Assembly: GCA_900315105.1 (NCBI GenBank)
Contig: OMXX01000012.1
Span: 1 to 64,000, forward strand
DNA from: an uncultured Prevotellaceae bacterium
GTDB lineage: Bacteria; Bacteroidota; Bacteroidia; Bacteroidales; Bacteroidaceae
Direction: 5' to 3'
Length of the DNA stretch: 64,000 nt
Shown: positions 42,666 to 50,555 of the stretch, piece after piece
Layout of the letters: every line of letters starts with the position of its first letter
Position numbering within the stretch: position 1 is the first letter of the stretch
Made by a program: the position numbers and the translations under genes
Notes under the pieces: generated by a model
The model's database searches: none
What the model was told of the DNA's origin: nothing
What the model saw: the letters and a program-made list of their open reading frames with translations, nothing else

Positions 42666-43601
42666 ATGACAATAATGGAAATTCGATCCGTAAGCATTAG
42701 GCAATACCTTGATGTTACGGGACATAGTATAGCATACATAAGAAGGGGCAAGTACTTCTATCTTTCTCCATATCGGGCAGAGAATAATCCATCCTTTGCT
42801 GTTAATCCGGACGAGAACCTTTGGTATGACTATGCAACAAGAGAAGGAGGTAACATTATAAATCTTCATAGTAAGTTGAATCCCAATCTCGATAACCATC
42901 ATGTCCTGAAGGAACTACAAGAGATTATACAAAAGTTCAATCTTCAATATAGTGAGGACTATGAATCACGTATAAAGGAACAACAGAATCAAGAAAGTAG
43001 TCTTCAGGAAAAACGGAAGAATGGGGAGTCAGAGACAATCATTACAGGAATATACGAACTCTCGCATCCCTATCTCCGAGACTATATTCTGGAAAGAAGA
43101 ATTGATTTTGATATAGCAAGGCAGTATTGCAAGGAAGTCCACTACTCTATCTACGGAAAACAGTATTATGCGATTGCCTTTACGAATATAGAAGGAGGAA
43201 TAGAAGCCAGAAATAAATACTGTAAACGCAGTATAGGAAAGAAAACAATATCGGCTATTTATCAATATAACAATCCTTTGAGACGATGCTGTGTCTTTGA
43301 AGGTTTCTTCAACATGCTTACTTATGTAACGATGAAAAGGTGGATGGACATCGGATTATGCATTGATGAAGACTGTGACTACTTTGTCATGAACTCGGTC
43401 GGGAATCTGAAATCACTTCTACCCTACCTTGCTGACTATGACAAGATACACTGCTATCTGGATAATGATGAAGCTGGTATCAAGACAACAGAGAAGATAC
43501 TTAGTGTATATCCTGATAATGCCGTTGACGAATCCGTCCGTTATAAAGCCTATAACGACTTAAACGATGTCATCAATGGTATTATGATGAATCAGAAATA
43601 A
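42666..43601 (+). CDS. Primase-like TOPRIM domain protein
   Basis: This 311-residue protein resembles the N-terminal half of DnaG. The first 75 residues follow the CHC2-type layout (YLSPYRAENNPSFAVNPDENLWYDYATREGGNIINL) but lack zinc-ligand cysteines. A TOPRIM domain follows (VFEGFFNMLTYV at about 200-211, then the acidic IHCYLDNDEAGIKTTEKIL at about 259-277). Such proteins in mobile elements are thought to prime or assist single-strand replication. Start 42666 or 42675 is possible. Confidence 0.82.
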   Translation: MTIMEIRSVSIRQYLDVTGHSIAYIRRGKYFYLSPYRAENNPSFAVNPDENLWYDYATREGGNIINLHSKLNPNLDNHHVLKELQEIIQKFNLQYSEDYESRIKEQQNQESSLQEKRKNGESETIITGIYELSHPYLRDYILERRIDFDIARQYCKEVHYSIYGKQYYAIAFTNIEGGIEARNKYCKRSIGKKTISAIYQYNNPLRRCCVFEGFFNMLTYVTMKRWMDIGLCIDEDCDYFVMNSVGNLKSLLPYLADYDKIHCYLDNDEAGIKTTEKILSVYPDNAVDESVRYKAYNDLNDVINGIMMNQK

Positions 43602-43946
43602 CAGAATAAATATCAATTCGGTTATTTATATCTTTGTATTCTATGCGAACAGGAATAGATGAACACTTACGGCCATCCTTTATTGGTATCAAGCCCTTGA
43701 GGATTGAAAACTGAAATATAAATTTTCTTTTTGTTTTATAGCCATAGAATTTCTCTATTCGTTGTTCGTATAGAGACCGATTAACAGAGGGAGTGATTGG
43801 GTTGCAGTCACAAGTAATATACATGTGTAAACAGTTGTCTGGTTTTTCTTCTTGAAAGAAACTAAAAATTCAGAACCCAAAATTACAAATGAGTAATACT
43901 CGAAATTACCATTTAAATAATAATGGGATTCTTCATGTTTTGACAT
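43582..43946 (-). pseudogene. Possible frameshifted antisense gene
   Basis: On the minus strand, one frame (from ATG 43946: MSKHEESHYYLNGNFEYYSF) and a second frame (ending PVRIEYKDINNRIDIYSV) join into a coherent protein of about 120 residues if one base is shifted near 43855. Neither frame alone covers the region. The 3-prime end overlaps the primase-like gene tail. The family is unknown and the case rests on composition only. Confidence 0.35.
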
Positions 43947-44451
43947 TTTGAGTTCTCGTTGATAAGTATAAGATGAAATCAAGAAAGACGATTATCAATG
44001 TACCATTAAAGCTATATCCAAAATTGTGATTTTAATACAAAATTCAACATATACTAACCAATTCAATTTTTTTTCAAAAAAAAATGCATAAAATAGCGAG
44101 AAAGTGAAATTAATTTATTACTTTTGTCGCATTAAACTGAGATATATTGAAGATGTAAATCCTTCAAGTTTCTACTTCGGGCAGTTTACCCTCCAGATGG
44201 AATAGTTCATGTTCTGATCCACTGTCATACTCTTATGATCCGATAAAGCTATTTGCCTATAGAAAATGAGCTTTGCTGGTACAGAAATGCAAGAGGCAAC
44301 ATCCTAGATATAACAAGTTTTCTGACCATGTAAAAATGGAGAAAAACACTTTTTCCTCGCAGAACGGCTTTTTCATTTAGACATTGGTTCGAACTATAAC
44401 AGAAAAGCAATAAAACTATATAATATTATTTTACTAATATAATTTGTTATT
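43947..44451 (+). other. Leader region before the helicase-nuclease gene
   Basis: This region of about 505 bases is AT-rich, with TACTTTTG (44119-44126), a good -7 box. About 325 bases of possible leader follow. Inside it, 44150-44260 has normal base composition and a stop-free stretch of about 35 codons without an ATG (ILQVSTSGSLPSRWNSSCSD and onward). This could be a regulatory leader, a small RNA or a decayed gene; I cannot decide. Confidence 0.45.
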
Positions 44452-47400
44452 ATGAAGCATATATCAATCAGAGTACCATGGCATGATATGAAATGGAATG
44501 GACATGTGTGTAATAGTCCATCAAACAACCCTTTCTGTATGATGCTCAAGAACATTTTCGAAGCAAAGAATTGCCAAAAGGAAGAAAGCGTTGCAGCAAA
44601 AGAATGGAATGTACTTTCCGTTGATGATTTGCCTGCATGCAAGGGTGAGAATGGTGGTTTTATGAATGAAAAACCATATAAGCGTAAGTTTACCCATGTT
44701 TATAATCATAACAACAATGATATTCCACAAAGATATCTTATACCTAAAATTGTAGAAATCCCAGAGTATTCTTTTTGGGGAATCCCTTTTCGCTATTTAT
44801 CAAGAGATAATAGTGACTATTTAGATGATAGATTTCCTTATTTTGCAGAAGATGAAGATGCTCCATTCCCATCAGGATGGGTCTTTGGACGTTTAAGACA
44901 ATATGATATCTTAAATTGGTTTAAGTCTAATATTGTCGTTGGCAAATCTCTTGTGACATTTTATTGCAAAAATGGCAATCCTGTGGATGAAGATTCTCGA
45001 CGTATTATAATAGGTCTAGGCGAGATTTGTAATGTTAGTCCCATTTTGGAATACGAAAGTACAATTAATAAGTCTTATCCATTTTGGGAGTTATTAATGT
45101 CCCATTCCATTCGTAACGATTTGAAAGATTCTAAGGGATTCCTTCTGCCATATCATGAGTATCTTGAACTAGATGAAGCTCTTATTAGGGAAAAGACTGG
45201 CCTTTCAAAGAGCGAAGCCATTTATGAGATAAAATTAACCCTAGACAAGTTTGGTGATAATGACAAGTTATTGAAAGAACTCTCGTATGGTTGTGAGTAT
45301 ATAAGTGATCATAATATGCTTATAATACTCAATGCAGCTCGTATATGTTTAGAAAATGTAAGAAAACATGGACTTGTAGGCGGTGATTGGAATAGGCAAC
45401 TAAGGTGGATTGATGATAAAATTGCTCAAGTAAAGTCTTTAATCGGCCCATTTCCTTCATTTGCTGAGGGGTTGAGAACTTTAGGGTTCAATTATGCTTA
45501 CTTAATAGAGCAAGACCTTCGCAATAATGATTTCTGCAGAGTAAAGGATAATCCTTGGGAATCTTTTGACAAACTCGTTAATGGTCTAATCAAAATAGAT
45601 AATGCTGTTTACAATGTTGAGTTGCAGAAATATAAAAAGACATGGATTAGTGTTCCTGAAGATGCGAAACAAGTACTTGAGCTTCTCAGCCGATTTGAAA
45701 TAGATACTGAAATAATGGATTCATGGTACAATGATCCTGAATGGTATGAAGATCTCATAGCGAATCCGTACTTGTTAAGTGAACAGGAGGATGAAGTGAC
45801 TCCAGAAATGGTAGATATAGGAGTTGTTGCAGACCCTGTTATTCAGGGAAATTTTACACCCCGGCATCCATCATGTATTGTAACCAAAATAGATGAAAGA
45901 CGCATAAGAGCGTTTGTCATTAATAAGTTGAAGCTCAAGAGTAGCGAAGGTGATACACTTGTATCGATAAAAGAGCTGAATGACTACTTGAATGAGATTT
46001 TAGCCAAAGATAATTTAAAGTTGCCTGTACATTTCTTTAATACTTATAAAGATTTTATGAGTGAAAGACTGTGTATAGTTAATGACACGGCTATTCAACT
46101 TGATGATTTTTACGAAATGGAGTCATATCTTCGTAATGTTTTTGTGGCTAGAGCCAAGAAATCGGTAAAAATACCATTGAATGAAGATTGGAGTTTTAAA
46201 GTGAAATCTGTAGCAGGATATGACGCAACAGACGAGAGAAGTGTGCGAGCAGCAGAAACACAGATACGTGCTCTTGAAATGTTCGCATCTAAAAGGCTTT
46301 CTGTGCTTACAGGAGCTGCAGGAACAGGTAAAACATCTGTCGTTGAAGCTTTCCTAAATAGTCAGCAGATAAAAAATGAAGGAGTTTTATTACTTGCTCC
46401 AACAGGTAAAGCTCGAGTAAAACTTGGCAAACAATCAAAATATGGAGAAGCTTTAACAGTTGCCCAATTCTTAACTCGACAGGGTTATTTTGATTGGGAT
46501 AAAATGCTACCTTGTCTAAATGAAAACGGTCGTAAGTATTCTAGGAGTAAGAATGTGATAATAGATGAATGCTCTATGCTTACTATGACGGATTTTTATG
46601 TTCTATTGAATGCATTAGACCTTTCTGTTATTAATAGAATTATTTTAATAGGAGATCCGTATCAGCTACCTCCGATTGGAGATGGCAGAACTTTTGCTGA
46701 TCTATGTAATTATTTAAAGAAAGAGATAACAGATGCCATCACTAGTTTGAAAATTGTCGTGAGAACTATTCAAACTGGCGATTCTGATATTCTGTCATTA
46801 GCATCTTGGTTTTCAGGTGAAAAGCCCAACAAGAATGCGGATGAAATTTTCGACAAGATTCAACAAGGGAAGTTAATGGGCGATTTGTCTGTATATACAT
46901 GGAAAGAAGAAAGTCTTTTAAAGGACACTATTGCTAGTGTACTCGATAAAGAACTTGAAGATAAGAATTTATCTATTAAGGATCGAATTATAAAAGAAAT
47001 AGGAATTAATGATATAGATTCTGCACAAAATGATCCTGGAGTAGTCGAGAATTTTCAAGTTCTTTCTCCTGTTAAATATCCAGCTTGGGGAACATTCCAA
47101 TTAAACTCGTATTTTCAAGATTTTGTGGAAAGTAACAAATCAAGCATTTCCATTACAATCTTTCCAAATACATTATATGCTGGTGATAAAGTTATTCAAT
47201 TAAAGAACGCTAAGATGACTTCTTATCCTTCAAAGAATGATCAACAGTTGTCAAATGGACAAATTGGTTTTGTAAATTACATAAACAAAGGAAAATCTGC
47301 ACAAGTTTTCTTCTCTGGAATAAGTAATGAGTCTTTTTATTATAATTCTCAGAGAAGTGATGAATCTGAGCAAATCATAGATCTAGCATATGCAATAACA

Positions 47401-48075
47401 ATACACAAGAGCCAAGGTAGTGATTTTAATACCGTTCTTGTCGTTTTGCCTAAGAATGGACTAATTCTTTCTCGTGAATTGATTTATACAGCATTGACAC
47501 GAGCAAGAAAGAAACTCATTTTGCTTGTAGAAGACAATATGCAATGGTTAATGGAATATTCAAAACCCCAAAATTCGATATTAGCAAGACGCAATACAAA
47601 CCTGTTTGAATATTCTGTACGAGAAGAGAGAATATCTGTGCCATTTGTAGAAGGTTTGATTCACAAGACTCTATCTGGTGTTATAGTACGAAGTAAATCA
47701 GAAGTGATTATTGCTGACGATCTTTTCAGAGCGGGTATACAATTCGAATATGAAAAGCAAATAGAAGAAAACGGCCATCGTTGTATACCTGATTTTACTA
47801 TAGAAGATGCAAGCGGTGATACTATAATTTGGGAACATTTGGGACTGCTTGATAATCCGTCTTATAAAGCATCATGGAAAAAGAAACTGGCTTTTTATAA
47901 TTCCATAGGATTTGTTGAAGGTGTAAACCTCTTTACTACTTGTGATCATGAAGGAGGTAGTATAGATTCAAATGAAATAAAGGTAGTTGTAGATAAAATA
48001 AAAGAATTAGTAGTAGTTTCAACAAGCTTATCTCAACATATGGATAAGGGAAAAAGAAGAAAAAGGAAAAAGTAA
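44452..48075 (+). CDS. RecD-like helicase fused to PD-(D/E)XK-like nuclease
   Basis: In this 1,207-residue protein, residues about 1-600 have no recognised domain. About 610-1030 form a superfamily 1 helicase: LTGAAGTGKTSVVE (Walker A, about 618-631), NVIIDECSMLT (Walker B), ILIGDPYQLPPIGDGRT, and the UvrD/RecD-type C-terminal YAITIHKSQGSDF plus YTALTRARKKLIL. About 1080-1170 look like a PD-(D/E)XK nuclease: RSKSEVIIADDL, then PDFTIED, then IIWEHLGLL. It is a single gene with its own leader and terminator between ICE replication and transfer genes, and is probably cargo, perhaps antiviral. No partner gene is visible. Confidence 0.78.
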   Translation: MKHISIRVPWHDMKWNGHVCNSPSNNPFCMMLKNIFEAKNCQKEESVAAKEWNVLSVDDLPACKGENGGFMNEKPYKRKFTHVYNHNNNDIPQRYLIPKIVEIPEYSFWGIPFRYLSRDNSDYLDDRFPYFAEDEDAPFPSGWVFGRLRQYDILNWFKSNIVVGKSLVTFYCKNGNPVDEDSRRIIIGLGEICNVSPILEYESTINKSYPFWELLMSHSIRNDLKDSKGFLLPYHEYLELDEALIREKTGLSKSEAIYEIKLTLDKFGDNDKLLKELSYGCEYISDHNMLIILNAARICLENVRKHGLVGGDWNRQLRWIDDKIAQVKSLIGPFPSFAEGLRTLGFNYAYLIEQDLRNNDFCRVKDNPWESFDKLVNGLIKIDNAVYNVELQKYKKTWISVPEDAKQVLELLSRFEIDTEIMDSWYNDPEWYEDLIANPYLLSEQEDEVTPEMVDIGVVADPVIQGNFTPRHPSCIVTKIDERRIRAFVINKLKLKSSEGDTLVSIKELNDYLNEILAKDNLKLPVHFFNTYKDFMSERLCIVNDTAIQLDDFYEMESYLRNVFVARAKKSVKIPLNEDWSFKVKSVAGYDATDERSVRAAETQIRALEMFASKRLSVLTGAAGTGKTSVVEAFLNSQQIKNEGVLLLAPTGKARVKLGKQSKYGEALTVAQFLTRQGYFDWDKMLPCLNENGRKYSRSKNVIIDECSMLTMTDFYVLLNALDLSVINRIILIGDPYQLPPIGDGRTFADLCNYLKKEITDAITSLKIVVRTIQTGDSDILSLASWFSGEKPNKNADEIFDKIQQGKLMGDLSVYTWKEESLLKDTIASVLDKELEDKNLSIKDRIIKEIGINDIDSAQNDPGVVENFQVLSPVKYPAWGTFQLNSYFQDFVESNKSSISITIFPNTLYAGDKVIQLKNAKMTSYPSKNDQQLSNGQIGFVNYINKGKSAQVFFSGISNESFYYNSQRSDESEQIIDLAYAITIHKSQGSDFNTVLVVLPKNGLILSRELIYTALTRARKKLILLVEDNMQWLMEYSKPQNSILARRNTNLFEYSVREERISVPFVEGLIHKTLSGVIVRSKSEVIIADDLFRAGIQFEYEKQIEENGHRCIPDFTIEDASGDTIIWEHLGLLDNPSYKASWKKKLAFYNSIGFVEGVNLFTTCDHEGGSIDSNEIKVVVDKIKELVVVSTSLSQHMDKGKRRKRKK

Positions 48076-48207
48076 AAAAGTAATGTGTTTTCATAATAAT
48101 ATATCGGTGGGATAATTATGCTTCCCACAAGTAAAGATAGAAATATTCGAGAATTAAACAAGAAGAGTCATTATTTTCAACATAACTATGATTGAATGTA
48201 TAACTAA

Positions 48208-48240
48208 GAGGTTCCCAAAAATGGGAGCCTCTTTTTTTAT
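48208..48240 (+). terminator. Terminator after helicase-nuclease gene
   Basis: GAGGTTCCCA (48208-48217) pairs with TGGGAGCCTC (48222-48231) and is followed by seven T. The rest of the 385-base gap 48076-48460 shows no gene; the tra promoter should lie between here and 48461, but no full consensus is visible. Confidence 0.9.
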
Positions 48241-48460
48241 GTTTATAGGAGTATGAACCATAGTTATAGTATGATATTTGGGAAATAATCATACTTTTAT
48301 TATAAACTGTGTTAAGCGGTGTCCATAGATAAGTTCGTTTTTCCTCTATTCCACAAAATATTTGTTCCTTTGCATCGGATTTCAGAAATGACGCATCCAT
48401 AAAGATTCGTTTTTCTGAGTATGATTCATAATAAGGATAACGTAATAATATCAGACAAAA

Positions 48461-48937
48461 ATGACACCATTTATAATATTCGTACTAATACTCACATTCG
48501 GATATTTGATTTACTTCACGGTAATGATAACCCTCGACCTCCACGGAAAGAAGGACGAAAGGAAAGTGGAGGAAGAAAATATTGATGTAAGCGAGTTCGC
48601 GGAGGAATCTCCAGTAGTGGTAGATGAGTCAGACGATTCGCAGGGTGGAGCATTGACATACACTGAAGAAGTGGATGACGACGGCCTTCGAGTAGTCACG
48701 CCATCAGGTAATATGGATTCTGCCGTTTCATACGAAGAGAACGAGAATACTCAATCGGAACAGGAACCAGAACCGAAGACTACAAGCGAAGAACTGAATG
48801 AAGAGAACGAGCTGTATATGGAACAGATAGATCCGAAGGCTCAGCTCAGCATCGTTTCCGACACGTTCATAAACAAGCTTAACGAAAAACAGAAACAAAG
48901 AAAAATCGAGAGAAAGAATGCTATCGACCATCTGTAG
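48461..48937 (+). CDS. Acidic membrane protein at start of tra operon
   Basis: This 158-residue protein has one N-terminal membrane helix (about residues 3-26), then a strongly acidic low-complexity region (about 36-115). A charged C-terminal segment ends in KQRKIERKNAIDHL. No family is recognised. It is the first gene of the transfer operon and overlaps the first pilin-like gene by 20 bases. Its position is that of TraA-TraD proteins in CTnDOT-type elements, but sequence does not allow a name. Confidence 0.65.
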   Translation: MTPFIIFVLILTFGYLIYFTVMITLDLHGKKDERKVEEENIDVSEFAEESPVVVDESDDSQGGALTYTEEVDDDGLRVVTPSGNMDSAVSYEENENTQSEQEPEPKTTSEELNEENELYMEQIDPKAQLSIVSDTFINKLNEKQKQRKIERKNAIDHL

Positions 48938-49271
48938 AAATACGAGACTCATATTTTTTGCCATGTTAGGCATCATGCTCCTCCAGCCAATTTCTTCAGC
49001 AGCCAAATGCGGTGGTGTGGATTACAGCTGGGGGGCAGATGCTCTAGCGAATGCTCATGACTACACAGTCACCATGATGTTATATATCGTTTATCTCGCA
49101 TACGCTATTGCTGCCATCGTTGCAATCATAGGAGCATTACAGATATACTTCAAGATGACTACGGGTGAAGGAGATGTTACCAAGAGTATCATGATTCTTG
49201 TAGGTGCATGTCTGTTCATGATTGGAGCCTTCATACTCTTCCCGGCCTTCTTCGGCTACAATATCATTTAG
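48918..49271 (+). CDS. TraE-like pilin (DUF4134), first copy
   Basis: This small VirB2-like protein has 117 residues. A signal-like N-terminus ends near SSAA, followed by two helices: YTVTMMLYIVYLAYAIAAIVAIIGALQIYFKM (about 50-81) and SIMILVGACLFMIGAFILF (about 91-109). This matches DUF4134/TraE of Bacteroidetes conjugative transposons, thought to form the pilus or channel subunit. It starts within the preceding gene, so translation is coupled. A second, more typical copy follows. Confidence 0.78.
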   Translation: MLSTICRNTRLIFFAMLGIMLLQPISSAAKCGGVDYSWGADALANAHDYTVTMMLYIVYLAYAIAAIVAIIGALQIYFKMTTGEGDVTKSIMILVGACLFMIGAFILFPAFFGYNII

Positions 49272-49370
49272 TAGAACTGTTTCAGGATAACATAAGAAAT
49301 CTCAACCCTGCAGGAGAGATAATATCGTGAATAATAAACACTCAAAAAGTAAAACAATTAAAGCAAAACA

Positions 49371-49727
49371 ATGAAAAAGTTAAAAACGTTCGTAAAGAAC
49401 CTCTTCAGCGCAAACCGTGCTAAGCTGCTTGCCATGATGCTGCTTTTCTGTACTCTTGCAACCTTCGCACAGAGTTCTGCCGGTGACTACACCGCAGGAA
49501 CAAATGCCCTCTCCACTGTTACAGAGGAGATTGCAAAGTACATCCCATACGTAGTCAAGCTGTGCTATGCTATCGCTGGCGTTGTAGCCGTAGTCGGTGC
49601 TATCTCTGTTTACATCGCAATGAACAACGAGGAGCAGGATGTGAAGAAGAAGATCATGATGGTCGTTGGCGCATGTATCTTCCTTGTAGCAGCAGCCCAG
49701 GCACTCCCTCTGTTCTTCGGTCTCTAG
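49371..49727 (+). CDS. traE: TraE-like pilin (DUF4134), second copy
   Basis: This 118-residue DUF4134 protein has a cleavable signal (LLFCTLATFAQS), then ALSTVTEEIAKYIPYVVKLCYAIAGVVAVVGAISVYIAM and VKKKIMMVVGACIFLVAAAQALPLFFGL. It is closer to the CTnDOT TraE pattern than its upstream neighbour. Two pilin-like genes in a row suggest a major and a minor subunit. A 99-base gap separates the two copies. Confidence 0.85.
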   Translation: MKKLKTFVKNLFSANRAKLLAMMLLFCTLATFAQSSAGDYTAGTNALSTVTEEIAKYIPYVVKLCYAIAGVVAVVGAISVYIAMNNEEQDVKKKIMMVVGACIFLVAAAQALPLFFGL

Positions 49728-49750
49728 ACGACAATGAATAGATATACTCT

Positions 49751-50053
49751 ATGACAACAGAACAAAGAGAAAGTCAATATGTCTGCTACCCAATCTTCAA
49801 GGGGCTACAGAAGCCTCTGGAGTTCATGGGCATACAGGGACGCTATATCACCTGGGCAGCATGTGCCGTAGGTGGAGCAATCCTTGGTTTCATCATCGTG
49901 TACTGCATCCTAGGTCTTTTGGCTGGTCTGATAGTTCTGGCTGTTTCCCTCTCTACTGGTGCAGTCCTCATCTTCCTGAAGCAGAAGAAGGGACTTCATA
50001 CCAAGAAGGAGGATCATGGGGTATTCATCTATTCATGCTCGCATAGGATGTAA
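49751..50053 (+). CDS. traF: TraF-like protein (DUF4133, VirB3-like)
   Basis: This 100-residue protein has two close membrane helices (about residues 34-72). YPIFKGLQKPLEFMGIQGRYI precedes them and LIFLKQKKGLHTKK follows, the DUF4133/TraF pattern. It is the VirB3 analogue that joins pilin handling to the TraG ATPase. It starts 23 bases after traE. Confidence 0.88.
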   Translation: MTTEQRESQYVCYPIFKGLQKPLEFMGIQGRYITWAACAVGGAILGFIIVYCILGLLAGLIVLAVSLSTGAVLIFLKQKKGLHTKKEDHGVFIYSCSHRM

Positions 50054-50115
50054 GCAACAGAATTCAAATGTAAACAATGAGCAAGTGTGTTGAAATCTGA
50101 ATAATGAATAATCGG

Positions 50116-50147
50116 TAGGCTCACCCTCACTATAGGATGAGCCTATC
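50116..50147 (+). terminator. Hairpin within tra operon
   Basis: TAGGCTCA (50116-50123) pairs with TGAGCCTA (50138-50145), followed by TCTTTAT. The T run is weak; it may attenuate transcription or protect mRNA between traF and the downstream genes. Confidence 0.55.
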
Positions 50148-50165
50148 TTTATAAGAAACTATTGT

Positions 50166-50555
50166 ATGAAAGTAATTATTAGTGAAACATTCTCATGTTC
50201 AAGAAAAGACTTTGAGACATTGCCTGAGAACTTCAGCATTAAGCTTGAATTCATCAAGGTTGAAGTTATGACATTCCTGAAAGTCATGTTCTACGACGAG
50301 AATGACGAAGAACTCTTCTACTCCACTATCGCGGTTTCACCAGAGTTAACTGATGTGGCAGAGTCAATCAGGATAACCCCATGCTACAATATTGTCCTTC
50401 ACTCAATGCTGGAGAAGATTACAGACGATTTTCAGGCATCCCTCACTTCGGCTGTCGGAAATATTGCAGTCTTCGATCTTGACAAGCTGCACGATTCATG
50501 GTATGGCCATTTGAATGAACAGCTTGAAGACTATTGTAAAAAGCATTTCAAATGA
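50166..50555 (+). CDS. Hypothetical protein in tra operon
   Basis: This 129-residue soluble protein has a beta-rich N-terminal half and a helical C-terminal half (LHDSWYGHLNEQLEDYCKKHF). It has no signal or membrane segment. The stop overlaps the traG start by four bases, so the two are translated together and it may assist the ATPase. The family is unknown. Confidence 0.62.
   Translation: MKVIISETFSCSRKDFETLPENFSIKLEFIKVEVMTFLKVMFYDENDEELFYSTIAVSPELTDVAESIRITPCYNIVLHSMLEKITDDFQASLTSAVGNIAVFDLDKLHDSWYGHLNEQLEDYCKKHFK

Noticed and set aside
48116..48400. Minus-strand 94-codon frame
   Set aside because: It is read through the strong terminator hairpin at 48208-48240 and has no family or start signal.
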